Positions 19,620 through 28,195 of a DNA stretch of 64,000 nucleotides are shown here, piece after piece; position 1 is the stretch's first letter, and each line of letters starts with the position of its first letter. The position numbers were made by a program, and so were the translations under genes. The notes under the pieces were generated by a model. It had not been told where the DNA came from. It ran no database searches and saw only the letters and a program-made list of their open reading frames with translations. This stretch comes from Magnetospirillum moscoviense. GTDB taxonomy: Bacteria; Pseudomonadota; Alphaproteobacteria; Rhodospirillales; Magnetospirillaceae. The stretch is taken from assembly GCF_001650635.1 (NCBI RefSeq), contig NZ_LWQU01000196.1, positions 21,437 through 85,436 of the forward strand, read 5' to 3'.

Positions 19620-20414
19620 ATGTTCAGCCGTTATGTGGGCATCGACTACTCCGGGGCGGAAACGCCAACAGCGAACCTCAAAGGACTGCGAGTCTACGTC
19701 ACAACTGGGGCTGCTGATCCGATTGAGGTGCCACCACCGCCGTCGCCTATTCCGAATCCGACCCCTCGAAAATATTGGTCCCGAAAGGGTATCGCCCACT
19801 GGCTTGTGGACCTGCTCTCAGATGAGGTGCCGACTTTGGTTGGCATCGATCACGGCTTCTCCTTCCCCCTTCGATATTTTGAAGTGCATGGTTTGCCTCC
19901 TGATTGGCCGACCTTCCTTGATGATTTCCATGCTCATTGGCCCACTGACGGCGATCATGTCTATGTCGATTTCGTTCGGCATGGTGCCGTGGGGAATGGT
20001 GCGGATCGCACCGGCAACACTCGGTGGCGGCGACTGACTGAGGAACGGGCCGGTGGAGCCAAATCGGTATTCCACTTCGATGTGCAGGGAACCGTCGCAA
20101 AATCTACTCATTCCGGAATTCCCTGGCTCCGGTTCATTCGCCACCAGCTTGGCGGACGAATTCATTTCTGGCCCTTCGATGGATGGGAAATTCCTTCAGG
20201 ACGTTCTGCCATTGTTGAAGCCTATCCCGCCCTCTGGAGCCGTGGATTCCCCAGGCAGGATCGCACACCTGATCAGCATGACGCTTTCAGTATCGCGGCA
20301 TGGATGTCACGAGCAGACCGGGATGGCACTCTTCCTGGGTTCTTCCACCCCAACCTTTCACCACCACAGCGAACTGTAGCTGAAGTTGAAGGCTGGATTC
20401 TGGGTGTCGCCTGA
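19620..20414 (+). CDS. DUF429-like predicted RNase-H-fold nuclease
   Basis: 264 aa from ATG 19620 (MFSRYVGIDYSGAETP). The early VGIDYSG, a second acidic strand LVGIDHGFSFP near residue 75, AIVEAYPALW and the closing DQHDAFSIAAWM form the spaced acidic pattern of DUF429/RuvC-like domains. Function is unproven; family members are found around mobile elements. It runs just after nrdR and just before the exonuclease gene, all on the plus strand. Confidence 0.65.
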   Translation: MFSRYVGIDYSGAETPTANLKGLRVYVTTGAADPIEVPPPPSPIPNPTPRKYWSRKGIAHWLVDLLSDEVPTLVGIDHGFSFPLRYFEVHGLPPDWPTFLDDFHAHWPTDGDHVYVDFVRHGAVGNGADRTGNTRWRRLTEERAGGAKSVFHFDVQGTVAKSTHSGIPWLRFIRHQLGGRIHFWPFDGWEIPSGRSAIVEAYPALWSRGFPRQDRTPDQHDAFSIAAWMSRADRDGTLPGFFHPNLSPPQRTVAEVEGWILGVA

Positions 20415-20430
20415 GGAAGAGGAGCGTGGA

Positions 20431-21324
20431 ATGCAGGAAATGGGTGATCACGAGAAGATGGCTGTGGCGTTGGAGGCCACCGGCCAGTATCGCGTCCTTC
20501 GTAAATTGATCCCCCGCCAGAACCTTGTTCCGCACGATGGTTCCAAGACCCGACTCGGTATTTTCATCGATCTTGAAACCACCGGCCTGGACCCGGCCAA
20601 GGACGAGATCATCGAGTTGGCAATGGTCCCATTTGTCTATGGGCTGGATGGTCGGATTTTCGAAATCCAGGATGCATTCCAAGGTCTGAGGCAGCCTTCA
20701 AATCCAATCCCAGCGGAAATCACCAAGCTAACTGGCATCACCGATGAAATGGTCGCCGGGAAAGTTATCGACCCAGCCGAAGTAGCCGCCTTCGCCGCCC
20801 CCGCTGCCATCGTTATCGCCCACAATGCCGCCTTCGACCGCAAATTTATCGAACGGTTTTGCCCAAGTTTCTCGACCAAACCGTGGGGCTGCTCAATGTC
20901 CCAGGTAGATTGGACAGGTGAAGGATTCGAAGGTACCAAGCTCGGATACCTTCTGGCCGGGTTCGGCCTTTTCCATGATGGCCACCGGGCGACTGACGAC
21001 TGCCACGCTGCCATCGAAATCCTGGCCCGGCCACTGCCGAAGTCCGGTGTTCCAGCCATGGGCAAGCTGCTGGAAAAGGCACGGGAAGCGACCTGCCGGG
21101 TCTGGGCAGAAAATTCGCCGTTCGACTTCAAGGATGTTCTGAAAGCTCGGGGATACCGTTGGTCGGACGGAAGCGATGGCCGTCCACGGGCTTGGTTCAT
21201 CGATGTGCCTGAGGATCAGCTTCAGCAGGAAAAGGATTTCCTGCTCCAAGAAATCTATCAGCGGGATGTGGACATTCATGCTGCCAGGATCACCGCCGTC
21301 GATAGATTCTCAATTCGGTGCTGA
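20431..21324 (+). CDS. DnaQ-like 3'-5' exonuclease
   Basis: 297 aa; ATG 20431 is chosen for its AGGAGCG ribosome-binding site. It is a DEDD-family exonuclease: Exo I FIDLETTGLDP, Exo II IAHNAAFDRKF and Exo III HRATDDCHAA, so all four acidic metal ligands and the His are present. A C-terminal extension (RGYRWSDGSDGRPRAWFIDV) resembles the domain found after the exonuclease in some phage-type proteins. It may proofread or process DNA together with the island's UmuDC, which is an inference. Confidence 0.88.
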   Translation: MQEMGDHEKMAVALEATGQYRVLRKLIPRQNLVPHDGSKTRLGIFIDLETTGLDPAKDEIIELAMVPFVYGLDGRIFEIQDAFQGLRQPSNPIPAEITKLTGITDEMVAGKVIDPAEVAAFAAPAAIVIAHNAAFDRKFIERFCPSFSTKPWGCSMSQVDWTGEGFEGTKLGYLLAGFGLFHDGHRATDDCHAAIEILARPLPKSGVPAMGKLLEKAREATCRVWAENSPFDFKDVLKARGYRWSDGSDGRPRAWFIDVPEDQLQQEKDFLLQEIYQRDVDIHAARITAVDRFSIRC

Positions 21325-21672
21325 CCATCCAGGAAGCTTGGCTCGGGCCATCATCGCCACTTCTGGCGGTAGACCAACATGGTCAGCAAACGCAAGCACG
21401 GATGATTCGTCGGCCAGAAGGAAGTCCAGCACCGATCCAAGGAATGCTGGTTGATCGATACGATTTCGCAGATCGTCGGCACCGCATCCTGTGATGGAGA
21501 TAAACCGATCTCGCATGGTGTCGTCGCCAATGATCCAGGCGACCACTTGAAGAGCGATAGTTTCCGCATCACCAGGGGTCATCTTCATGGCTACCGGTCT
21601 TGGCTTCGGTTCGTATGTTTTGAAGGGGTCCACATTCACCTCCCCGATGCGGATCGGCGGGGTGATTCCCAC
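21310..21672 (-). CDS. DUF3572-family protein
   Basis: 120 aa from a GTG; an internal ATG at 21588 or 21582 would give only the domain. The sequence DAETIALQVVAWIIGDD ... LDFLLADESSVLAFADHVG ... PPEVAMMARAKLPG matches the alphaproteobacterial DUF3572 pattern. Role unknown. Its 5' end overlaps the HD hydrolase gene and its 3' end overlaps the exonuclease tail by 15 bp. Confidence 0.75.
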   Translation of the reverse strand: MGITPPIRIGEVNVDPFKTYEPKPRPVAMKMTPGDAETIALQVVAWIIGDDTMRDRFISITGCGADDLRNRIDQPAFLGSVLDFLLADESSVLAFADHVGLPPEVAMMARAKLPGWSAPN

Positions 21673-22283
21673 CGCTTACGGCAATGATGCCCGCCAGATT
21701 TCAGGTCGAGGAACACCGCCAGAAACTTTTCTCGGGCGATGGCCGACGACCATGGATCAATTTCAATTGCTGGCATGGATTTTTTCCAGCCGAACAGGCG
21801 TCGAGCTTCAAGCTCAGAAAATCCCGCCAGATGAACCGCTTCAAGGAATGCAGCGAGACGGTCAGCACTATCAACGGCGGCTCGCCATTGCTCCGGCAGT
21901 ACGGCAGGGAGTCCGAATGCGGTGTGGATGGCCTCGGCCATTCGAGCCTCAAGCTCCATGTATCCTTTGCCCACAGCCCTCTTGAATGGGGTTACGAGGT
22001 CTGAGGTCACGAATTCAGGACCGTCATGGAGCAGTCCAGCCAGCAAACATTGCACCGGCATGTCCGGTGAATTGGTCGCGACCAGTTCCGTCACCAGGAT
22101 CGAGTGCTGTGCAACCGAATAACCATGCTCGCCATGGGTCTGACCATTCCATCGAGCCAGCCTGGACAATCCCAGTGCGATGTCCTCGATCTCGATATCC
22201 AAGGGGCTGGGGTTCAGAATGTCGAGGCGTCGGCCCGAGAGCATTCGTTGCCATGCTCGATCACCAATTTCTCCCATTATCAT
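21636..22283 (-). CDS. HD-domain phosphohydrolase (YfbR-like)
   Basis: 215 aa. Metal-binding residues of the HD superfamily are visible: HGEHGYSVAQHSILV (His), LLAGLLHDGPEFVTSD (His-Asp) and DSADRLAAF (Asp). The closest recognisable type is the YfbR 5'-deoxynucleotidase group, which hydrolyses dNMPs. HD nucleotidases also occur in phage defence as dNTP-depleting enzymes. It follows a pair of small genes in the WYL-controlled cluster. Confidence 0.85.
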   Translation of the reverse strand: MIMGEIGDRAWQRMLSGRRLDILNPSPLDIEIEDIALGLSRLARWNGQTHGEHGYSVAQHSILVTELVATNSPDMPVQCLLAGLLHDGPEFVTSDLVTPFKRAVGKGYMELEARMAEAIHTAFGLPAVLPEQWRAAVDSADRLAAFLEAVHLAGFSELEARRLFGWKKSMPAIEIDPWSSAIAREKFLAVFLDLKSGGHHCRKRWESPRRSASGR

Positions 22284-22429
22284 CGACCTTGAATTGATGC
22301 GATCTGATGATGGCTTGCCATAACCACCTTATTGGTCGCGGCAGATTCGAAATAGTCGTGGATGTCGTCCATCAGAACCGGTGCCAAGGCGATGGCAGAA
22401 AATAGCCCGAGCCGGGTCAGAAGCTTCAT
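22280..22429 (-). CDS. Small exported or membrane peptide, hypothetical
   Basis: 49 aa from ATG 22429 (MKLLTRLGLFSAIALAPVLM), an N-terminal hydrophobic signal-like helix followed by a short polar tail. The start overlaps the stop of the upstream small gene as ATGA, and the stop overlaps the HD gene start, so it sits inside a coupled operon. Confidence 0.55.
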   Translation of the reverse strand: MKLLTRLGLFSAIALAPVLMDDIHDYFESAATNKVVMASHHQIASIQGR

Positions 22430-22623
22430 CGAGTTTCCCCTCCGATTTGCTCGACCATCGTCAGCACCCTCATCGCCATAGCGTGTTCCGGCCAACGGCC
22501 AGCCTGTGCGAACGCATCTGCTCGATGCGTCGCTTGTTCGATGGCGATCTGGATGCCGTAGCGGGCAATTAGTTCATCCGCCGCCCGGTAAATGGCATCG
22601 TCTGTCGGGTGCTGGGTGGTCAT
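22426..22623 (-). CDS. Small hypothetical protein in the WYL operon
   Basis: 65 aa from ATG 22623 (MTTQHPTDDAIYRAADELIARYG), helical and without recognised domains. An upstream ATG at 22674 would add 17 residues but lies inside the palindromic operator at 22658-22674, so the shorter form is preferred. It is followed by the overlapping 49-aa peptide gene. Confidence 0.55.
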   Translation of the reverse strand: MTTQHPTDDAIYRAADELIARYGIQIAIEQATHRADAFAQAGRWPEHAMAMRVLTMVEQIGGETR

Positions 22624-22657
22624 GCTGTTCATCACCAGGGTATCGTGACAGGCATGA

Positions 22658-22674
22658 GTGACCATTTTGGTCAC
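22658..22674. promoter_or_regulatory. Palindromic operator, copy 1 (GTGACCATTTTGGTCAC)
   Basis: 17-bp palindrome with 7-bp arms around TTT, located immediately after the WYL stop codon and before the small-gene pair. A 15/17 match sits in front of the WYL gene (23674-23690). Confidence 0.65.
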
Positions 22675-23661
22675 CTATGGCAAAGCGGCCCACTCCACCC
22701 GTTGCCCATGAACCATCTCGGCTAATTCACGTGGCTCCAACACCTCCACCTTGTCGCCCCAGGAATACAGATGCCATGCCATTTCCAGGTCCGACGCCGC
22801 CATGATGGTGACAAGCAAAGAACCATCCGATTGCCGTTCCACCTGCTGGGTGGGATGGAAGATGAATTCCTCGGCATCATCGGCAGCTTCAGGAGAAAAC
22901 CGCCAGACGGTTTTGAATGGCTCACTCTGAAACAGTCCAAACGACCGAGTCGCAAACGCTTCCAGGGAGAATTCTGGGTCGCGTTGGAACGGCTCGGCTG
23001 TCAGTTCGATGCCCTCAATGTGTGGCAGGGCGAATAGCGTGACCGCATTGGCTTTTGGGTTCTCATGCCACGCGACGAGGTAGTTTCGGTGACCGTGCAG
23101 GAATCCATACGGGTGAACCAACCGCTCGTTGACCTGCTTGGTTTTCCGATTCCGATATCGCAGCTTTACCTTGGTGCAAGCCATGATGGCCTGCCGCAGT
23201 TCCTCGACCACCGAAATGTCGATTCGGGGACGTGGCCCTGGCCGCATTGCCAGCCCCTCTGCTTCGAGCAGAGCTTCGAGGTCCGGTTCCACCCTTCGTG
23301 CGACATCAGGCTTTAGCAAGGCCCGAAGTTTGGCTCCCAATGTGGCCAGTTCGGCTGCCTCATCCTCCCGGTTGTCACGCTCGAACAGGCGGGTGGCAGA
23401 CTCAAGAGCCGCCAACTCCTCAGCGGTGAATGCGACCAATCGATCCAAGGTGCCGGTTGGCAATCGCCACCGCTTGATCCGCTCACCCGTAGCGACCTCC
23501 TCCATTTGGGGGAAGTTTCTCATGGCGGCGTCTCGCATTCGCATTGCAGTACGCCGACCAACGCCGAATTTTTGCTCGATGTCCAAGAGCGACAGACCGC
23601 CTCGTGCCGCCTGGAGTTCCAATGCCAACTGCAAGAGATTGTCAGCCTTTTCGTACCGCAC
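22675..23661 (-). CDS. WYL-domain transcriptional regulator
   Basis: 328 aa from GTG 23661 (VRYEKADNLLQLALELQ), chosen because WYL regulators normally begin with this motif and GGGGGA lies just upstream; the longer frame runs through the operator. It has an N-terminal winged HTH (LSLLDIEQKFGVGRRTAMRMRDA), a central WYL domain (HPYGFLHGHRNYLVAW) and a C-terminal WCX-type extension. Such proteins (e.g. BrxR/CapW, DriD groups) are ligand-responsive repressors or activators, several of which control defence systems. Operator copies flank the gene. Confidence 0.85.
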   Translation of the reverse strand: MRYEKADNLLQLALELQAARGGLSLLDIEQKFGVGRRTAMRMRDAAMRNFPQMEEVATGERIKRWRLPTGTLDRLVAFTAEELAALESATRLFERDNREDEAAELATLGAKLRALLKPDVARRVEPDLEALLEAEGLAMRPGPRPRIDISVVEELRQAIMACTKVKLRYRNRKTKQVNERLVHPYGFLHGHRNYLVAWHENPKANAVTLFALPHIEGIELTAEPFQRDPEFSLEAFATRSFGLFQSEPFKTVWRFSPEAADDAEEFIFHPTQQVERQSDGSLLVTIMAASDLEMAWHLYSWGDKVEVLEPRELAEMVHGQRVEWAALP

Positions 23662-23673
23662 GGCGAATCCCCC

Positions 23674-23690
23674 ATGACCGAAATGGTCAC
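23674..23690. promoter_or_regulatory. Palindromic operator, copy 2 (ATGACCGAAATGGTCAC)
   Basis: It lies 12 bp upstream of the WYL GTG start and matches copy 1 at 15 of 17 positions when copy 1 is read on the other strand. Additional half-sites form a wider inverted repeat, ATGGTGACC at 23737-23745 and GGTCACCAT at 23773-23781, at the start of the divergent gene. This is consistent with autoregulation. Confidence 0.65.
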
Positions 23691-23779
23691 GCATTCTCTC
23701 TCGGATGGACAAATGGGACAACCGCATTGAGAACGGATGGTGACCGCTTTTGACTCCTATGGCCAATATGCTGGTCACC

Positions 23780-24154
23780 ATGACGAGGAACCCATCCACA
23801 TCAGAATGCTTTCCGGCCAGATGGCGGTTCGTTGACGGCCATCTCTTTGAGTGCCGCCATGATGGTGATGTTCGAATTTGGGGGCCTTGGGATGGAGCGT
23901 TTGGCTGCATGACCAAGAAAGGAGCCCAGGTCAGCCCCGAATGGCTACCACTTGGCCGTCTCGGCGTCTGGCACGAACCTGCTGGACCTCGTGATGAATC
24001 CTGGTTTGCATCGCGAAGTGCCCTGGCAGCCTATTGGTCCGCCATTCCCACACCAGCGAGGTTGAAGGCAGCACTGGCTGGGGACGATCAATGGCAGGCA
24101 CTTTTAAACGCACACAAGAAGCATGTCCAAAATGGACACTCTGGCTCCGTATGA
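23780..24154 (+). CDS. Hypothetical protein divergent from the WYL regulator
   Basis: 124 aa from ATG 23780 (MTRNPSTSECFPARWRF); ATG 23768 is an alternative. Aromatic and small-domain-like: FVDGHLFECRHDGDVRIWG, then a helical C-terminus. Not recognised. The start lies within WYL-type half-sites, so it may be co-regulated with the WYL gene. Confidence 0.6.
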   Translation: MTRNPSTSECFPARWRFVDGHLFECRHDGDVRIWGPWDGAFGCMTKKGAQVSPEWLPLGRLGVWHEPAGPRDESWFASRSALAAYWSAIPTPARLKAALAGDDQWQALLNAHKKHVQNGHSGSV

Positions 24155-24181
24155 TCTCGAAAATTCAAAGTGGGGTCGTCG

Positions 24182-24364
24182 ATGCTCACATTCCTTGGGT
24201 GGTTGTTCGTCATTTTCGGGATCAGCCTCATCACCAGAGGATCGAAGGACGATCATGATTCCTAAGATGACCAAGACGAACGTTGGCACCTTTCAAACTG
24301 GGCGAAAAAGCGTGGTGAGGAACTGGCCGAGATGGAGAAACGGTTGAAGGAAATTTCGCCATAG
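24182..24364 (+). pseudogene. Small membrane-anchored protein split by an in-frame TAA
   Basis: ATG 24182 encodes a 27-aa hydrophobic peptide (MLTFLGWLFVIFGISLITRG then acidic residues) that ends at TAA 24263-24265. The same frame continues for 32 more codons as an acidic then coiled segment (WAKKRGEELAEMEKRLKEIS) ending at TAG 24362. Together they look like one 60-residue anchored coil protein with a nonsense mutation; the 27-aa peptide alone might still be made. Confidence 0.45.
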
Positions 24365-24395
24365 GGATTGCCCAACCCTTATGATCCAGGCTATC

Positions 24396-24410
24396 GTTCC
24401 CCTCATGTTC
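24396..24410 (+). promoter_or_regulatory. LexA box (GTTC-N7-GTTC) of umuDC
   Basis: GTTC at 24396-24399 and GTTC at 24407-24410 with 7 bases between, the alphaproteobacterial SOS box. It overlaps the first possible umuD start codons, so repression would be tight and the true start may be at or after 24405. Confidence 0.8.
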
Positions 24411-24872
24411 TCAAATGCTCAAGCACCATTGCCGCCCGGCACATGTCTGGCATCCACCCGTGGCTTCGCACCGTCCGAATCCACGGCACCGATCTATTCC
24501 GCCCTGGTGGCTGCTGGGTTTCCGTCACCCGCCGATGACCACCTGGAGGGCAAGCTCGATCTCCACGAGTTGATGGTGAAGCGACCGGCGGCGACATTCT
24601 TCTGTCGGGCGGATGGTGACAGCATGACGGATGCCGGAATCCAAAGTGGTGACCTGCTGGTGGTGGATCGGTCAGTACAGCCCCATGACGGCGACGTTGT
24701 TGTAGCCACGCTCGATGGCGGTTTGACGGTGAAGACCCTGCGGAAGGTCGAGGATGGTTGGGAGCTTGCTTCGGCCAACCCCGACTACCCCAGCTTCCCG
24801 GTGAACGATGAAGAAGGTGTCCAGATATGGGGCGTCGTCACCTTCGCCGTCTCGGCTTTAGCTAAACGGTAG
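24405..24872 (+). CDS. umuD: UmuD-like S24 autoprotease subunit of DNA polymerase V
   Basis: 155 aa from ATG 24405 (an ATG 24 bp upstream precedes the LexA box and is less likely). It contains the self-cleavage site Ala-Gly in AAGFPSPADD, the catalytic Ser in GDSM and the Lys in LTVKTLRK, so the LexA/UmuD peptidase is complete. RecA-stimulated trimming gives UmuD', which joins UmuC for translesion synthesis. It is followed 6 bp later by umuC. Confidence 0.92.
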   Translation: MFSNAQAPLPPGTCLASTRGFAPSESTAPIYSALVAAGFPSPADDHLEGKLDLHELMVKRPAATFFCRADGDSMTDAGIQSGDLLVVDRSVQPHDGDVVVATLDGGLTVKTLRKVEDGWELASANPDYPSFPVNDEEGVQIWGVVTFAVSALAKR

Positions 24873-24878
24873 TGGACG

Positions 24879-26156
24879 ATGGCGGTCTACGCCCTGGTGG
24901 ACTGCAACAATTTTTACGTCTCGTGCGAGCGGGCGTTCAACCCCGCCCTCGAAGGCAAGCCTGTGGTCGTGCTGTCCAATAATGACGGCTGTGCCGTTGC
25001 CCGATCCGCCGAAGCCAAGACCCTCGGGGTGCCCATGGGCGAACCCGCCTTCAAGCTCCGTGATCTGGCCGAGAAGCAGGGGCTGATCATGCTGTCCTCG
25101 AACTATGCCCTGTATGGCGATATGAGCGAACGGGTCATGTCCGTTTTAGCGACATTCTCACCGGGGGCCGAGGTCTACAGCATCGACGAATGTTTCCTCG
25201 ACCTGGATGGTCTACCGGTCGATGACATGACGGCATGGTCCCATCAGATTCGAGCCACAGTGCGACGCTGGACCGGCATACCGGTTTCTGTGGGAATCGG
25301 CACCACCAAGACCTTGGCAAAGCTTGCCAATCGGATGGCGAAGAAATCACCGCGAACCAATGGCGTTCTTGATCTCGCCGGGCACCTTGAATGGGTTACA
25401 CCGGCCCTGAAGCAGACGCCAGTCGGCGATGTTTGGGGTATTGGTCGCCAGTACGCAGCCCATTGCGGTGTCAATGGCATCCGTACCGCTTTTGACCTGA
25501 CCAAGGCCAGCGATGGATGGATCAAGAAGACCATGGGGGCTGTCGGCCTTCGCACCGTGATGGAGCTACGAGGAACCCCCGTCCATACCCTCGACACGGC
25601 TCCATCGGACAAGCACACCACCTGCTGCTCGCGGTCATTCGGTGAATCCGTGATCGAATTCCAGCAGGTGCATGATGCAGTGCTGACCTTCGCCAGTAGG
25701 GCTACCGAGAAAATTCGCGGTGAAGGACTGGTGGCCGGGGCCGTCCAGGTGTTCGCCTATACCGACCGCTTCCGCCCCGACCAGCCACAGTTTTCACTGA
25801 ACTCGATGATCCGTCTTTCGCCGCCGACATCATCAACCCCGCACATCATCGGGGCTGCCCTGAAGGGGCTGAAATCGGCGTGGCGAGATGGCTACGCGTA
25901 TAAAAAGGCCGGGGTGATCATGCTGGATTTGGTTCGACCCGAAGACGTTCCCCGCGACTTATTTTCACCACCACCCGAATCAGGGGCACGGCCAACGGCG
26001 TTGATGGCCGCTTTGGATGGGATCAACAGCAAGCTGGGCAAAGGGGCTGTCGGGTACGGGCTGGCACCGAAGGATGCACCCTGGCAAATGCGATGCGGCA
26101 ACAGGACGCCGAGTTACACGACCAACTGGGATGATTTGCCGGTAGTGAAGGCCTAA
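24879..26156 (+). CDS. umuC: UmuC-like Y-family translesion DNA polymerase
   Basis: 425 aa, starting [21 protein letters not shown]-family motifs are intact: [11 protein letters not shown] (metal ligand Asp), [23 protein letters not shown] (catalytic Asp-Glu) and the fingers/HhH segment ISVGIG-like ([18 protein letters not shown]). The C-terminal little finger and UmuD-binding region are full length. It makes an error-prone polymerase V under SOS control; mobile elements often carry such umuDC (rumAB/impAB) pairs. Confidence 0.95.
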   Translation: MAVYALVDCNNFYVSCERAFNPALEGKPVVVLSNNDGCAVARSAEAKTLGVPMGEPAFKLRDLAEKQGLIMLSSNYALYGDMSERVMSVLATFSPGAEVYSIDECFLDLDGLPVDDMTAWSHQIRATVRRWTGIPVSVGIGTTKTLAKLANRMAKKSPRTNGVLDLAGHLEWVTPALKQTPVGDVWGIGRQYAAHCGVNGIRTAFDLTKASDGWIKKTMGAVGLRTVMELRGTPVHTLDTAPSDKHTTCCSRSFGESVIEFQQVHDAVLTFASRATEKIRGEGLVAGAVQVFAYTDRFRPDQPQFSLNSMIRLSPPTSSTPHIIGAALKGLKSAWRDGYAYKKAGVIMLDLVRPEDVPRDLFSPPPESGARPTALMAALDGINSKLGKGAVGYGLAPKDAPWQMRCGNRTPSYTTNWDDLPVVKA

Positions 26157-26268
26157 AAACATGCCTTAAAATCGGTTGATGGATTTTTTGACACTGCTAT
26201 TATTAGAATGTTTAAAGCCATAACGCACATTCCGCTGCATGTTGCCGCTGATATTTTTGGAGGAATAG

Positions 26269-27141
26269 ATGAAAATCTATGGATATCAGGTTGGCTTCAC
26301 ATATAAAAAAGGAGTAACGACATTTGGTGAAGTCATTGACCATATAAACTCTCTCAAACTTGCAGATCGCTTTTACGCGGGAATTCGGCTCGAATCTATT
26401 ATTCGAAGCGGTGGTATTTTAAAGCTTGATTTCTCACGCCTTCGGCAAGCTGTTCTTCCGGGCAAAGCTACACAAGCAACCAACACAACTTCACTTGGCC
26501 TTCTTGCTGGAGAGGCCGTGTCAGAAGAGACTGCAGCAATATACATCTCAAAAACAAATACACTTGCCATTCAATACAATCAATTTGGCCCGCATCGGAC
26601 AGCAATTGAAAATTATATCAATAATTTCACATCACCAACAGCACGCAAACTTGGCAGAAAGCCAGATGGCGAAGGCCTATCGATATCACCGTACATAAAT
26701 GCCAACGTTCAGGCTCAATTTGCGAAGATGAGTATATTTAAGAAAATTGACATGAAAGTTGCTACCCCACCAATTGGCCATATCCACAGGACATCAGGCA
26801 TGTCATTGGGTGCGGTTGTCGATATGGGACTGGCTGGCGGCACGGAAACTGCTCACATAGTTTTGTCCGCTGGCCGGGGGAAAGCCTCCAGCCTTAATCG
26901 TAGCTTCATAAAAGATGCCATTAACTATATTAAGGCGTTCCCGCATGGGGTTGAGAAGCTATGCATATCAGCAAAAGAAGCTGTTGATTCAGAAATTGAG
27001 ATACTCGATCTACTTGATTCCATCCTGAAGCATGAAATAGATATTTCTGTCGGAGCAGATCGCCGATACCCTCGCACGGAGCGGCTCAATGCAATTGAAA
27101 CCGCAATTAATTACTGGTCTACAAACAAGCTTATAAAGTAG
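26269..27141 (+). CDS. AT-rich hypothetical protein, first gene of a two-gene module
   Basis: 290 aa with a strong ribosome-binding site (TTTGGAGGAATAG). No known domain is recognised with confidence. It begins MKIYGYQVGFTYKKGVTTFG, seems soluble and alpha/beta, and ends with a predicted helical region. The DNA is far more AT-rich than umuC next door, so it was acquired separately. The next gene, 10 bp downstream, is a membrane protein, giving a soluble-sensor plus membrane-effector look that recurs in abortive-infection systems. That function is inference. Confidence 0.7.
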   Translation: MKIYGYQVGFTYKKGVTTFGEVIDHINSLKLADRFYAGIRLESIIRSGGILKLDFSRLRQAVLPGKATQATNTTSLGLLAGEAVSEETAAIYISKTNTLAIQYNQFGPHRTAIENYINNFTSPTARKLGRKPDGEGLSISPYINANVQAQFAKMSIFKKIDMKVATPPIGHIHRTSGMSLGAVVDMGLAGGTETAHIVLSAGRGKASSLNRSFIKDAINYIKAFPHGVEKLCISAKEAVDSEIEILDLLDSILKHEIDISVGADRRYPRTERLNAIETAINYWSTNKLIK

Positions 27142-27151
27142 GTGGATTATT

Positions 27152-27604
27152 ATGTTTTTTGAAAAACATCACCCATTAATAATCGCCATCATGGGAGGTG
27201 CAGTATTCTGGTATTTCGGATCGCCACTGCCGCCAAAGGATGCTTTTGCATCAATGATGTCAGCTTCAGCCGGTGCATCGGCAATTTTAGTTGGCTTTCT
27301 TAGTGCCGCAAAAGCGGTACTAATATCATCATCAAAATCTCCGTCTTTTGAGGCATTGAAAGACTCCGGTTATTCAGGCGAATTATTTAACTTTATAAAA
27401 AGCTCAATTGAGTGGTCAATTGGGTTTGCAGTTCTATGCATAGTGTTGATGTTCATAAATCCAGCAGAGCGTCACGTCATTGTTGCCGCGTCACTCGAAA
27501 TAAATAACCCGTTCATGATTGTGTGGGTTTGTAGCGGGATTATTGTTATTGCAAAGTTTCTCCGCGTTACCAGGATTATCTTTTCGATACTCAAGCAGTT
27601 ATGA
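27152..27604 (+). CDS. Small multi-pass membrane protein, second gene of the module
   Basis: 150 aa, starting MFFEKHHPLIIAIMGGAVFW. Four hydrophobic segments are seen near residues 8-24, 33-52, 85-102 and 122-142, with short loops and a lysine-rich C-terminus. AT-rich like its upstream partner and translated from GGTGG-ATTATT-ATG. No family is recognised. Close spacing (10 bp) argues for a functional pair. Confidence 0.68.
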   Translation: MFFEKHHPLIIAIMGGAVFWYFGSPLPPKDAFASMMSASAGASAILVGFLSAAKAVLISSSKSPSFEALKDSGYSGELFNFIKSSIEWSIGFAVLCIVLMFINPAERHVIVAASLEINNPFMIVWVCSGIIVIAKFLRVTRIIFSILKQL

Positions 27605-27611
27605 ATTCATT

Positions 27612-28163
27612 TCACTCCGCCATGGATAATGACCGGTAGACGCTCGTCCTGGCGATACCCAGTTCCTTGCTGATCGCCGCAACGCCAAGCCCATCGTTCT
27701 TGAGCCGCCGAACTTCTGTAGGGTCGATGGACCTCGGTCGGCCACGGTACCGTTCCGGGTGATCTTGCTTGGCCCGCTGGATTCCCTCGATCTGTCGTTC
27801 CCGCCGAAGCTGCGTTTCAAATTCCGCGAACACCCCGAGCAGATTGATGGTCAATGCACCGTAGATGTCGCCCGTGTCGAACGGCTGCTCGGTGGCCTTC
27901 AAGCTGGCCCCCCGTTCCTTCAGTACCTTGATGATGTCCTGAAGGTCGGCCATGGATCGGGCCAGCCGGTCGATCCTGGTCACGACCAGAACATCATCGG
28001 TTCGCAGGAACTCCAGCAGAGTTTCCAGTTCGCGGCGGCCATCACGGCTGGTGCCGCTGATTTTTTCTGATCGGATGATCTGGCACCCAGCAGCCTTCAA
28101 GGCATCGATCTGGATGTCGAGGGATTGGTCTGTGGAAGAGCAGCGGGCATACCCGTAAAACAT
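27612..28163 (-). CDS. Serine site-specific recombinase (resolvase/invertase)
   Basis: 183 aa. The N-terminal catalytic domain starts MFYGYARCSSTDQSLDIQ with the nucleophile Ser in CSS, followed by VVTRIDRLARSMADLQDII and FAEFETQLRRERQIEGI. The C-terminal HTH of Hin type reads LKNDGLGVAAISKELGIARTSVYR. It is Tn3-resolvase sized and complete. It could resolve multimers of an excised, replicating island or invert a segment. A palindrome lies 11 bp upstream of the start. Confidence 0.93.
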   Translation of the reverse strand: MFYGYARCSSTDQSLDIQIDALKAAGCQIIRSEKISGTSRDGRRELETLLEFLRTDDVLVVTRIDRLARSMADLQDIIKVLKERGASLKATEQPFDTGDIYGALTINLLGVFAEFETQLRRERQIEGIQRAKQDHPERYRGRPRSIDPTEVRRLKNDGLGVAAISKELGIARTSVYRSLSMAE

Positions 28164-28174
28164 GGATTTGCTCC

Positions 28175-28195
28175 ATATGGGTCATAGACCCATAT
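28175..28195. promoter_or_regulatory. 21-bp palindrome upstream of the resolvase gene
   Basis: Perfect 9-base arms ATATGGGTC and GACCCATAT around ATA. The position, just before the resolvase start, fits a recombinase-binding subsite or operator. No second copy was found in the 172-bp gap. Confidence 0.5.
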
